From Zygnema circumcarinatum (lineage: Eukaryota > Streptophyta > Zygnematophyceae > Zygnematales > Zygnemataceae): a stretch of 64,000 bases of DNA. The DNA is taken from positions 747,084 to 811,083 of the forward strand of contig CM074814.1 of NCBI GenBank assembly GCA_037447605.1, read 5' to 3'. Within the stretch, counting starts at the first letter, position 1. The number at the start of each line of letters is the position of its first letter. A program made the translations under genes and the position numbers. Below the pieces are notes generated by a model. It searched no databases. It was given only the letters and a program-made list of their open reading frames with translations, and was not told where the DNA came from. Shown in pieces: positions 10,904 to 26,485 of this stretch.

Positions 10904-13900
10904 ATGCATGAATCTGTGAGAGGGAAAGCCATGGGAAAGGTATTTCGACCGCAGGTGCAGAAGAAGCTGCCTTCTTTAAGAGGGGCCAGCGAGTTCACAT
11001 TCACCTTCAAGGCGCAAAAGGAGAAAAAGCTGCTAGAGGAGCAGTTGAAGCCAGCGTCGTCAGCTGGACCAACTGGTAACTTTCAGAAGGCTGGAATTGA
11101 AAGAGCTTCAAAGCCAGCAGAGGCACATGTGCCTTCGAGAGCAGCTGTAGACACTTTTGACTTTTTTCCTGATGACAGCGATGTTGATGAAGCTGATGAG
11201 GCTCCTCGTACAAAACGACGCAGTTTTGGCAAGCCTCAAGCCGCTGCTGGAAAATGGAACAGAAGAAATGGCAAAGGTACATTCGGGAGGTGTGATGATG
11301 GAGATGAGGAACAGCTGGAAACTCAGAAAGACAATAGAAACAAGAGACTGCGACCTACTCAGAATACTTGCAATGATATCGGCTCAGCAACCACAGACTT
11401 TGTAACTGCACGTCAGAAACTTGTAAGTGCTTTCTTCTATGGTATCTGTATGCTGGCAAAGGAGCCTGGTCTGCTTGTCTTCAATAGCTATATTAATTCA
11501 AGGACATGCCCATTTTTTTTTTTCTTTTCTCGCGACGTGCGGGCATCCTGTGTCATTTCTAGCACGGCTTGTTGCTAGAGCCACAAGTTTACTTGGTTTT
11601 TATTACTATAAAGCACACAGTTCTTGTGCCACCTTTGGTGATTGCTTTGTGATTACATTCTTCTTTTTCAGAGAATGGCGAGTGGTTCACAAAGAAACAG
11701 AACAGAGGAGTTTCATGACCTGCCAAATTCCCACTCGGACTCTATAGTTCCAGGTTCACAGGACACTGGAAGGCCTTTGACGGGAAAAAACGGAGCGATA
11801 CCTGCCTTGGGTGGTGGTCCGCTGAAAACAATGCCAAGACGAGGTGTTCGAAGTAACTTCGTTCCACCAATGAGAACCACGAATGCAGATGGCGCAGGCT
11901 GTTCCAGGGATATGGATGGCTTGGGAGGAGCAGGTGGATCTGCTAGTGCTATGGCTGGTGCTTGCCTTGGAAAAGAGCACAATAATGAAGCATCCCTTCG
12001 GAAATGGTAAATGCACGAATATCCAAGATGCAGCTAACAATGTAGCTGTGTTCCTTTTCTGGAGTATTCTGTATGCTTGTGTAAACACAGCGGATAACGT
12101 CAAGCAAACCGAATAACAAAAGACCCTTCGACAATTGGCTTCAGCATCTGACTTCTGTCACATGTTTGCCCAGCTTGGAGATGCTCGGACTTGATCCAGA
12201 TGGCGAGGTCCCGGAGCGGATACGTAACTTGGAACCACGACTAATAGAGCACATCACGAATGAGATTCTAGGCAGAGAAACGAAAATTACATGGGCAGAC
12301 ATCGGTGCGGATAACTTCGCCATACTTGCAAACACAACATGCAACCGGAATTTGTCTGGCAGTTTGTAATTCAAGTTGACGTGCAAGTGAAGCAGTTTCC
12401 AGATCAGGCGGCCACACTTGTATTGTTGAAAGAACCGTTCGTTTTTATCCGCAATTCTGAGATCCAAAGAAGATCTAATTGACCCTTTTCGTCGAGTGGC
12501 TGACTGTATTAAACAAAAAATTGGAGCAAGGCTCTTGAGAGCGGAGCCTGATCCTGACGGTTTGTGAAATCTTTGGGTGTTGGTGCAGCCGGGCTTGAAC
12601 ATGCAAAGAGGTGCGTCATGGAAATGGTTATTTGGCCACTGAAACGGCCAGACTTATTTCAAGGAACTCGTGCTCCCGGCAAAGGCCTTCTTCTTTATGG
12701 CCCTCCAGTAAGTTACAGTAATCCTGATCTGTGCCATATATTGTTGTTTTCAAGAGTGCCGTTTGTATTGCGCTATCGTCAGGAAGGTGAACTCCGTGTC
12801 GAGTGCTGATATGCCTTGCGTACAGGGAACAGGAAAAACGCTCATTGGAAAGGCGATTGCAGGCGAATCAAATGCGACTTTTTTCTCAATTTCTTCAAGT
12901 TCATTAACAAGCAAATGGGTAAGTCTGTACCAAACTCTTTCTACTGAGTCAATCTCAATCTATATTGTTGTCTAATTTTATCTATTACTGATAACAGCTG
13001 TGTTGGAAATATTGATACCCTAACTTGAATTCTCAGCTGTGGTTGAGATAAAGCCATGAAAGTTTCACATGCTATCACTTTCTGGTTCTTAAATTCTCAT
13101 TTATGCTGCCTGAAGGTACAACTGTATTAAATTGATTGAAAATGCTGTAAGCTACAGTAGCCTATTCAGAGTGACTAAATATTACTGTGGAATTGTGCCT
13201 CGTGGTGGGAATTGCAGATTGGAGAAGGTGAGAAGCTTGTGCGGGCATTGTTTGGTGTCGCAAGCTGTGTTCAACCTGCTGTCATCTTTATTGACGAGAT
13301 AGACTCATTACTGTCTCAGGTGTGAAAACAATGTGATTTTTCCTTTTTTATCACTAAAATACGAGCATCAGCTATCTATGCAGCTGGATGAACGGCATTT
13401 GTCTCTTTACTCCTTGCCTGAATTTCATCTTCAATGAAACCTGACTGGTTGGGCGTGTTCAGCTGGCATTGCCTTGACTAACTTCAAAATTTTCAATATG
13501 GGACTGCAGCGTAAGGAAGATGGCGAACATGAATCAAGTCGCCGGCTGAAAACGCAATTCTTGATTGAAATGGAAGGGTGTAACGGAGACAACGACCAAG
13601 TTCTTGTCATTGGTATGTCTATTATGTGCACGTCTTGTGGTTTGAAAAGATGAGGGATGTACAACAACCAAGCACTTTAACTTAGCTCTTGAGTTGCAAT
13701 GCCTTGATTGTCATGCGAAATGCCATTTGAGCCATACTCTGTTGTCTTTCTGAATGGATGGGTCCACGCTGCATGTTGCAGGAGCAACAAATCGGCCTCA
13801 AGAACTGGATCCCGCTGTTCGGAGAAGGATGAGTAACCGGCTCTACATTCCCTTGCCAGAGCCTGGTAAGAAGATATTTACTTTCCTCCTGTTCTTCTGA

Positions 13901-15036
13901 CATGCTACCGAAGACCTAGGTTGGAGTATAGCTAAATGGCAAACCGCGATCGTACAGAATCTAGCTTATAGCTGGTTGTCTTGTTGTCAAAAAGTGGATA
14001 CTGTCTGTTTTCAAAATATATCCTTGTTGTTTAAGAACTCAGCAGTCAAGGTCATAACTACATTCTAATGAAGCCTTTGTCGAGCTGGATACTAAAGTCC
14101 CGAGGTAGAGGTGGAGGTGAAGGATCGCGAATTTGAAATGTCAACATTGGGGCATCTCAAGTAGCTCTGAGTTTTGGCGTTTGATGACAGTTGCACGAGC
14201 GGAGATTGTGAAGAATTTGCTACAAAAGGATGCTCTCCTTACACTTTCAGAAGATGACATACAGGCGATTGCTGCCGCGACTGAAGGTGCGTGATGTAGA
14301 CAGTCTTCAAGTGATCTGTCTGCTCTAATAGCCTGCGGATCACCTTACCATTTGAGCAGCTTGCAAGCTACTTCATTTGCCCCTGGCTTTGGCATACAGC
14401 AAAAACGTAGACGACACTAACAGCCTTGAGTGTATCTGGTGTGACTTGGCATTTGTAGGTTACTCCGGGTCAGACATGAAGAACCTGGTGAAGGAGGCAT
14501 CCATGTGCCCTTTGCGAGAAGCCATGATGGCAGGCGATATTGCTAAACTCAACAAAGATGACATCAGGCCTCTCTCACTTGAGGTAGAGACAGCCAACTT
14601 CCTTTACCAAAGCTTTAATATTTGTTATCAGCATGGACGAATATATGTCCGCCTTAGAGGGGCAAAAACTGCCATTTGGCTTTGTTGGTTCACTCACACA
14701 AGGGTCGTTTATGTACTCTTGGATACAGCGTTTGCAGCAACAGTCCAACGTGTAACTAGGCGAATAGATTATTAAGTCAATGCTAGGGCGAATGGAAACA
14801 GGAATCGACCGATCATTACCTGCGACCTGCCTTTGATTTCTTGCATTTCTTGGTGGTTGGTTGATGAATTACAAGTTTGCAAGAGAAGCAGATTGCCTTG
14901 ATTCTGATCAATCCTGGCGCTTCATTCGCAGGACTTTCACCGGTCCATTCGGTTTGTTCGGCCATCTGTTGCTCCAGGAGAGCTTGTCGTGTACCAGGAA
15001 TGGAGCAAGCAATTTGGGAGCGGTGAGCTGAAATAG
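10904..15036 (+). CDS. Fidgetin-like 1 AAA ATPase
   Basis: Exons: 10904-11422, 11672-12006, 12174-12304, 12589-12707, 12826-12918, 13218-13319, 13510-13612, 13782-13865, 14191-14286, 14459-14583 and 14932-15036. All are phase-consistent, giving 603 residues from the ATG at 10904. FIGL1 landmarks in order are [49 protein letters not shown], a Walker A GPPGTGKT split by an intron (about residues 366-373), a Walker B VIFIDEID (about 421-428), [16 protein letters not shown] and [13 protein letters not shown]. It ends with the VPS4-like tail [19 protein letters not shown]1 acts in the nucleus on recombinase filaments and limits meiotic crossovers in plants. The N-terminus is shorter than typical plant FIGL1. 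An ATG-led stretch at about 10808-10896 could be an extra 5' exon, but no good junction was found. Confidence 0.93.
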
Positions 15037-15429
15037 TCTCTCAGTCCCCTTCTGTTTGCGGAATCGCTTTCCACTGACAACAAGCAATGCTGTAACTTCA
15101 ACGCTCCATTAAAACTGCTTCCGTCTTCCTCTTTATTGCTCTTTACTATTCAATTTGGAAATTCAGTTTGCATTTTTTTGTCACTCTTACCATAAGATGT
15201 AGTTTTGCTGAAGAAGTTAGAACGAAACGAACCGTAGGCTCTTGTAAGCATGTAAATGCGCATGAAGCTGCCTTGTACTCCTGCGGCCTCAGAGTAGCCC
15301 ACGCCATCTTCATCTTTTAGGGTGGACCGACACTCGTGGCAAATGTGACAGCCGGCTTTTCTCTGAAACCATATTTTCGACAAGTGTTTTGGTCTTTTGT
15401 TGGTTTTCTGTGAATGTTTGTACCGAATG

Positions 15430-15600
15430 GTTGACAACAATTGCCAATACCATTTACCTGCTGCAATCGGCAATGGTTTTCCACCATTGGCTGGCAACAT
15501 TTCCAAGAATCGGTGCAAATGGTGGAACCTTCTGTTGGCAATGGTTTCCAACCACTTGCCAACCAACCATTGGCAACAATCGTTTGGCCACTTCAAAAAT
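15430..15600. repeat. TTGGCAAYSATTGG-rich self-complementary repeat
   Basis: The segment is built from variants of TTGGCAATGGTT and AACCATTGGCAA in both orientations, so it is locally palindromic. Related runs occur at about 27120-27640 and 55640-56140. It lies 400 bases beyond the fidgetin-like gene and carries no plausible gene. Confidence 0.6.
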
Positions 15601-15827
15601 ACGTAACCCAACACTCTAGTACAGTTGTGCCGTACTTCCCCCGTACAATTTCGTACGGTCTCACTAGAAAACACTTCCAAGGTCCCACAAAACGTTTTGC
15701 ACTACCCTAACGCCACGTGTGGCATGGCGACTGGCGTATGGAAATTTCTGGGCAGCCGTGTCCTACAGTCGGCGCTTTGTTATGGGAGGCGGGTGAATGG
15801 TCCAACCTTGAATCGGCCTAGCGTTGT

Positions 15828-16085
15828 TGGTTCCTCGTGGTTCCCATGTTGTTTGTTGTTGTTTTCCGTATACATGTGATGGCATGGCCATCGTGGAACC
15901 AATCCCTACTCCCCTATCTTGTAGTCTGCGCGCATGCATGTCATTTGTGACCAGATCAAATACGTGCTTCGGTACATATTCTCTTTTTGTCTACGTCCGT
16001 GATGCCATCCAATGCAGTTGGCATGGACAACATGGAGAACCACGAGGACGCATGATGATGGCGTGGCCATCATGAGGTCTATGCC
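15828..16085. repeat. Inverted pair of the dispersed repeat
   Basis: The left arm at about 15835 reads TTCCTCGTGGTTCCCATGTTG. The right arm at about 16028-16049 is its near-exact reverse complement (CAACATGGAGAACCACGAGG). Both arms continue into related GATGGCATGGCCATC words. The pair bounds about 200 bases, consistent with a small foldback element related to the copies at 6.2 and 55.9 kb. Confidence 0.65.
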
Positions 16086-16103
16086 ATGCCATTCCCTACC
16101 GCC

Positions 16104-16240
16104 AGGCCATGCCATTCCATGAACTGCCAGGCCATGCCATTCCATGAACTGCCAGGCCATGCCATTCCATGAACTGCCAGGCCATGCCATTCCATGAACT
16201 GCCAGGCCATGCCATTCCATGAACTGCCAGGCCATGCCAT
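16104..16240. repeat. 25-bp tandem repeat, five full copies
   Basis: The unit AGGCCATGCCATTCCATGAA plus CTGCC is repeated five times without change and ends in a partial sixth unit. The perfect identity points to recent expansion. It abuts the inverted dispersed repeat, whose GCCATGCCAT words probably seeded it. The periodic Met/Trp reading frame on the minus strand is a by-product of the 25-base period. Confidence 0.9.
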
Positions 16241-16408
16241 GCCAGCCTCAAGGCTCGAACCCTCCACTTCGAGGCAAGCGGTTCCAGTGAGAAGTCCGAG
16301 GCAGACGCAGGGAGTGGCTTGCCGAACAGGAAGGGAGTGGGGCCTGCTCTCCTGCGCAGAAAGACATGTTTTTGCAGGAAGCTGGCAAGCTTGCTGGGCG
16401 CGACTGCA

Positions 16409-16699
16409 ATGCCCGACTGGCTGATTGCGGTGCTTGCAGTGAGCTGCGGGATTAGCTTCCTTCGCTTTGCAAGGGAGCTCTACTACTGCTTTAAGGATCC
16501 TTCCATGAGATTAGCATTTTTTCCTCCCGAGTCTTATACGTTGTTGGAGAGGGAGAGGAGGTCTGGCCGGCACAATAGGGTTAGGCAGAATCGAAACGAC
16601 GCCTCAGCAAGCGCCTTCTCTACAGACATTGCGTCATCAGAAACTTTGCCGATTCTATCACCTGCGGTAGAAGAAATAAGGGACAGGAGGGAAACATGA
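16409..16699 (+). CDS. Small putative membrane protein, unrecognised
   Basis: A 96-residue frame starts MPDWLIAVLAVSCGISFL, a hydrophobic stretch long enough for one membrane segment. An Arg-rich and then Ser-rich hydrophilic tail follows. No family is recognised. It lies between a tandem repeat and the HAUS1-like gene on the same strand, so it could also be 5' leader sequence of that gene or a chance frame. Confidence 0.3.
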   Translation: MPDWLIAVLAVSCGISFLRFARELYYCFKDPSMRLAFFPPESYTLLERERRSGRHNRVRQNRNDASASAFSTDIASSETLPILSPAVEEIRDRRET

Positions 16700-16712
16700 A
16701 CGAAACTGAAAG

Positions 16713-19700
16713 CACACGTTGAAAATAAGGGAGAAGCTTTCAAGGAAATCTCCAGTGCATCCGTTTGAAGGTGAGAACGTGCAGCAACCACCTTGCTTAC
16801 CTTCGTCTCTTCGAAGTTTGGTCTCTATTAGCAGCCGTACTCTCCAATTTATCGCACATCTAATTTGCCAAATTGTTACTTGTACTCGACCTTTTAGTTG
16901 ACTTAAACTGAACTGTATGTTCGCTCGGTGGAGCACTCTTGGCAAATTGGTGGATGCATGATGAAGACGCCTTTGTTTCGTCGCGCATGGATCAGCGTTT
17001 TCGGGTTTCTGATCCCGTCGTTATGAAACACAGGATGATATGCTTGCATTGTGGCTTGAACCAATCCAGACTGAATCTCCAGGGGGCAATCTGAAGCCTA
17101 TGGTGAATAATTTTACGTAGATTGGCATAACTTATCTGCATTAGACTAACAACTGGCAGAGCACCCTTAATGCCACAATGCCGTTCCACCCTAAATTAAG
17201 TGAAGCTTACAGGAAAGGCATGTCTACCCACGTTGTTTGCTAGTTGAGTGAAGTAAGTCCCGTAGATTGAATGTTTCTTGAATATTGCGCGTGTGCTTAT
17301 TCGCAAAAGTGTCAAATTAGCACAGGTTGGCCCAAAATATGGAAGCTCGTGGTCGACAGCAGCAACGACCTGCAGTAGCGGAACACCCTACGAATACGAG
17401 GCTTTCTGATCAACCAAGATTGGTTAATCATAATGCTGAACTTCTCAAGCGAAAGAAGGAAGTGAGAAAGATTGTGGCAGCAAGTTATTCAGAGAATGCC
17501 AAGGAGTATGAGCGAGAAGGTGAGCTGTACTCACTGTCTTGAACAAGCCATGGGTTTGTCAAAAGACTTTTAGACATATGTGTTGGCAAGATGTGGAGAT
17601 AGTGAGCTTGTCCTTGCTGACGTCAATTGGACGTTCAGACGGTTTGAACGCTTGTCTGTTGTTGGACGTGCAAGCTGTCCTATGATTGGCTATTTGAGAA
17701 TCTCCACAGCAAAGGGTTCACTAGGACATCATGCATTGGTGTTCTATGCCATGACAGTGTGCTTTCTGCTGTTTGAATGGGTAATTGTTTGTGATGGCCA
17801 GCTATCTGCGCTCCCCTTGTTTGTAAGTGTGGTTGTGTCTGTCCACTTCTAACTTGCAAAATCTGTCACATGGGCGTCTCCAGCACGGAGAGTGACGGGT
17901 CTTCTTGAAAAAATGAGCCTCATGGAGCAAAGTTCAGGAGACTCTGGACAAATTTATGGAGACTTGGCGGACTTGGGAGACTCAGCTGATATTTTTGATC
18001 TCAATCAAGTGGATACAAGCAGGTAACGCTCCTGTCCTAATCTGTTGCTATTTAACAGACAGATTGCTGCCAGGTTCAGAGGCAACTTAATATATTATTT
18101 TCATTTTAGGCTTCTATTTCCATTGGCTTTGGTTATTGCAAATATGGTGGATCTATTCCTTCCGATTATGTTCTTCAATGTATTTTAGGCCTGGGTTGGA
18201 AGATTTTGATCTTTCCCGTGCTCGTGTTGATAGTACAGATATCGGACCTATAGGAGCTAGTTATGTTGAGTTGGTATAGGCTATCGAGTCAGGACATACT
18301 CTGGGAAACTTCAAGAGTTGTAGGTTATGGTACATTGGACATGTCAAACGTTGCTGTCGTTGAGTATGACATGCTTCCTGTACTGTACAGGATTGCAAAT
18401 TTTGTTGCTTCTGAGACTTCTGATTGGTAGTTGGGTTGCTGATGGATGAACTGGGCTTGTTGCCAAGGCAGTTACATGGTGGCGATAGCAGACCTGAGCC
18501 AGCGTGAATGGGCGCTTGATGATCAACGAGCAGCCCTTTTAAGAGAAAAGCAAAGCATAGAAGCATCGATTCACAAAAGCGTCAGACGCCGCATTGCTCT
18601 TGAGAAGTAAGCAACTTTGGAGCCCACTGTGTTTGGCCATCTGAATTACCTTATGCCTACCAAAAGCTGGTCTGCCTCTGCCCTATATCTTGCTTGATTT
18701 CTTTAATGAGGCATACCATCATTAGGTTGCTTCTTACGTGATCTCTTCAAACTCGAGCATTACAGTAATGCTGCAAATAGCTGCGCTTTGCTGGAAGAAC
18801 GGAGCTGCTCCGCGTGTATTCCTTTTGAATAGTTAGGTAGAAACCTTATTTTTGTCGAGCCCCAGTAACGGTGTCGTCTCACTACATTTGTTCAGGGACA
18901 GGTTATTTTGGGAGTTTTTCTCCAATAGTTTAGCTTTCGAGTGTTTAAGGGCCACTTCCTTGTTGACAGACTTTCTCTTGGGAGATTTGAGCTTGTAAAT
19001 TTTGGAAAGCTCTCAGGAAGGGTCGATATCTCGTCATTTTGTTGCAGGTTGCTAAAGCAGTTGAAAGAAGGGGAGTCGAAGCAGAAAGAGATCATGCAGA
19101 GTTGGTCATCTCAGCTGGAGTCGTTGAGGGCACGGGAGAAGACGCAGCAGCAGGAGGTGAATATCGAGGTATACTGAAGCACTTGAGTGATTCCTTGCAT
19201 AACTGGGAGGTTGCTGTCCCTTTTACCAACTCTTGAACTTTTAGATTTCATGGAAAGCATGACAGTGCGTGCACAACCGTGTAGCCACAGCAGGGCGGAA
19301 TGGCTCAGCTTTTAGTGAACTTGCTCATGCTCATCGCTACAAATACCGTGTATACTTTTCGTAGAGTCCTTTGGACAATGTTTAATTTCTTAGAGGCTTT
19401 GGTTTTGCATCATATGAACGGCGAGTCCAATAACATCCCAATGCTTCTTCCGCCTCTTTGGAGTTTCTGCAGGAGAAGCTGGGCGAGGTTGGGTTCACTC
19501 CTGATATCAGCCACAGCAGCATTGTGAAGCTCGAAAAGGGGAAAGCAGCACTAGATGCACAGATTCGTCCAATCATGGAGAAGCTCAACAAATTTGGCGA
19601 CTTGCCACCAGTGAGTTCATTTGAATTTCTCTCATATGTCTCTACAGAAGATTTTCGGCTCTGACTAGATCGAATGAATTGGTCGTTGTTTTTTAAAATT

Positions 19701-20222
19701 GTGTGAAAAAAACGTAGGCTTGATCTTTTGCACTGTTAAGGAAGCCAGACCGACGAGCTTTACTTTATGAGATACTCTGCTTTGTTGTTTGAGTGCAAAG
19801 GGAGAAGAAAGAGACTGTCAGTAAGAGTACGAGTGTGGGTGGGGGAGGGGGGGAGGGGGGGAGGGGGGGAGGGGGGGAGGGGGGGGAGGGGGGGCGAGGG
19901 GGGGGGAGGGGAGCGGGAGGGAGGAGGAGGGGAGAAGTGGAGGGAGAGGTAGATAGAGGGTGAGGTGAGGGGAGAGGGTGGACGAGGAGGCGAGGAGTAC
20001 GTACGAGAGGGGAAATCTTGAAGGGGAGCAGGCAGCGCTAACACGGTTCGTTTTTTTTTCCATTGTTATAGAATTATGGCTTTTTGACGTGGTTCCTTTC
20101 GGTTTTTTTTTTTTTTTGTGCAGGATGTGGAACGTGCAGAGATTCTGGTCCTGCAGAAGGAACAGGAGGTGCAAGAATGGAAGGAGCAGTTCGATAAGAA
20201 GTTAAGAGAGAAAATATCTTAA
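16713..20222 (+). CDS. HAUS augmin-like complex subunit 1
   Basis: Proposed exons: tentative 16713-16770, 17326-17519, 17884-18022, 18189 to about 18269, about 18472-18606, 19048-19168, 19473-19610 and 20124-20222. The tentative first exon encodes EKLSRKSPVHPFE, resembling the AUG1 N-terminal segment. One short exon between it and 17326 was not found, so the N-terminus is incomplete. The body is almost all helix and coiled coil (ENAKEYERE, QREWALDDQRAALLREK). The diagnostic C-terminal part is LGEVGFTPDISHSSIVKLE followed by MEKLNKFGDLPP, matching AUG1/HAUS1. The last exon ends EQFDKKLREKIS. Augmin recruits gamma-tubulin complexes to existing microtubules for branching nucleation in the plant spindle and phragmoplast. 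The junction at 18269/18472 uses a weak donor. Confidence 0.82.
19835..19935 (+). repeat. G-run tract with quadruplex potential
   Basis: About 100 bases hold more than ten runs of four to nine G separated by single A or short spacers, all on the coding strand. It lies in the intron before the last exon of the HAUS1-like gene. The base pattern fits G-quadruplex or purine-mirror triplex formation, but structure is inferred only. Confidence 0.85.
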
Positions 20223-20799
20223 TGATGATGACCGCATATGGAGGTCTGAGTGCATGTGAGCGCTTCCATATCTCAAGCGTCTGCTGGAAGTGGTAAGCTC
20301 TCTGCTTTGTTTTAGGCCTCTTTGTGGAGCACTTTCAATAAAAGTGGGGGACGAGGTGGTGGGGGGAGAGAGCCATGCAATACTCTTCTTCCTTTCTTGA
20401 TAGCCACCTCGCAGCAAACAATTTTGTTGTTCAACCCTTTCTACAAGCACCATTGCTCTATGTAGCAGTTAGCTGTTCACCGCTGGAAATCTCTTTGCAA
20501 ATTAGTTTCTTTCTATTGAGGCGAGGCCCTGCCAGGAAATAATGATGTAGGAATCTTCTGAGCATCACTACAGTACCTTGTATTCTACTCCATCAATTTT
20601 TGGAAGCAGAGGGAATTCTCAGTGTCAACTGTGGAAGACCACATGCCTATGATGGGATGGTGATATGTCATGTAAGGTCATGAGCCCACAGATTCGAGAG
20701 GCGTACTTCACCTATTCAGGCCCTTGAAAGGGGAAAGATATGACAAATAATTGCTCTAAAGCTACAGAAGTTCCTATGAAGATGTCTGCTAGAATGTCT

Positions 20800-21305
20800 A
20801 GATTGCCCCCCCTCCCTCCCCCCTTCCCCTTCCACCACCCCCTCTCTCTCTCTCTCTCTATGTAATTATGATTTTCCCTAACTAGTAAATAAAATCAAGA
20901 AAAGTTAAGACTGGCTTGAGGTTGCACTAAACTCAACTCTGTGGTGGAAAAAACCGAAAAAATGTTACTGACCAATCCTAGCAACTGCCTATCCTTACCT
21001 TTCCTGTAAATGACGAGGGGAGAATGAAGGTAGGAGAAAAAAATGTACTTCTCCCTCTCCCTCTCTCTCCTTCTCCTCTCTTCCTCTCCTCTCGTCGCCC
21101 AATGCCAGCACCTTCCCTCCACTACGCTCTCCTCTCCTTTGTCCTCTGTCCTCCTCTCCACTCCTCTCTCTCTCCTCTCCTCCTCTCTCCCTCCTACCGC
21201 TCCTCTCCTTCTCGCCTCTCCCGTCTCCTCTCCCTCGCCTCTCCTCCCTTCCTTCCCCTCTCCTCCCTTCCTTCCCCTCTCCTCTCCATACATCTCCTTC
21301 TTTCA
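20800..21305 (+). repeat. Pyrimidine-rich tracts
   Basis: A C/T tract at about 20808-20860 ends in (CT)n. A second, at about 21040-21305, is almost pure C and T for 260 bases. They separate the 3' end of the HAUS1-like gene from the converging 3' end of the deaminase gene. Long frames read across them are low-complexity artefacts. Confidence 0.85.
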
Positions 21306-21312
21306 TCCTCTC

Positions 21313-22723
<1,411 letters not shown>

Positions 22724-23449
22724 GGCTGCCTCCCTGCCAGCTGGCTGCCTCTCCCTGCGACACGTGGCAAGCCGTTAGGGTTGCTTTTAGGGCATCCCTT
22801 TTAGGGGCGGAGAGCATGGGCCCATGCTCACTCTCCTCATCCAAAAATGTTCAGACAGTGTGAACGGATACTTTTGTGTTACCATAATCGTTTGTGTCGT
22901 ATGAACATGTTAACGACAATTTGAGAGCAGTGCGAACGATTTTTGGGACCAAGTTTGAGCTGGAAAACCGTCTATTCGTGTGAGCGGGTGCATATTTGAC
23001 CCCAGTTTTTCCTAAGGTAGAAAAATACGGTATTTGAATTTTTTTTAATAATTCAATACGTGTGTCCAATACGCCACGCAAGCAAGAGTTCCACGTGGCG
23101 AGGCTCTATTGGTTTAAGCAGAACTAAATTTTCAATGTGCGTGCTCCCTTCCTGAAAGAAGTTTCCGGCTGCCTGTTCTATGCTTCCTCACAGTCCTACG
23201 TCACAGGACAGCGTTTACATGTTGAAATAGCGGTTTACTGGAAAATTTTCAAAATCATCCTTCACACGGTTCATCAAACCGTTCTACAATGACGCTAAAG
23301 CGAGTTCTATGCGTACCCCCGTCGCCGACAGATCGTCATCGGACGGCTGAGATTCGCCCTCGGCGCCGCGCCCTCCCCTCTAAGCAGCCCCCCCTCCTCC
23401 CTTCCGCCCTCTTCGCCCTCCCTTCTGTGGCGCTCGCAGGGCCGCCGCC
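22724..23449. other. Divergent intergenic region
   Basis: This 726-base spacer separates the divergent starts of the deaminase-like and ribosomal protein S9 genes, so it should contain both promoters. It has an A/T-rich centre and a C/T-rich stretch with CCGCCGCC just before the S9 start codon. No clear TATA box was assigned. Confidence 0.5.

Positions 23450-26485
<3,036 letters not shown>

Noticed and set aside
15150-15680. 176-codon minus-strand frame after the fidgetin-like gene
   Set aside because: It crosses the self-complementary repeat and has no recognisable domain or splice structure.
16104-16240. CRISPR-like array
   Set aside because: Units are contiguous without spacers and the genome is eukaryotic.
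16079-16267. Minus-strand frame with repeating MAWQFMEWHG-type peptide
   Set aside because: It is produced by the 25-bp tandem repeat read in a 75-base super-period; no start context, domain or splice support.
19760-20174. Long proline-rich frames on the minus strand
   Set aside because: They read the complement of the intronic G-run tract and are low-complexity artefacts inside the HAUS1-like gene.
20895-21306. Arg/Glu/Gly-rich and Ser/Leu/Pro-rich frames
   Set aside because: They translate the pure pyrimidine tract; no family features.
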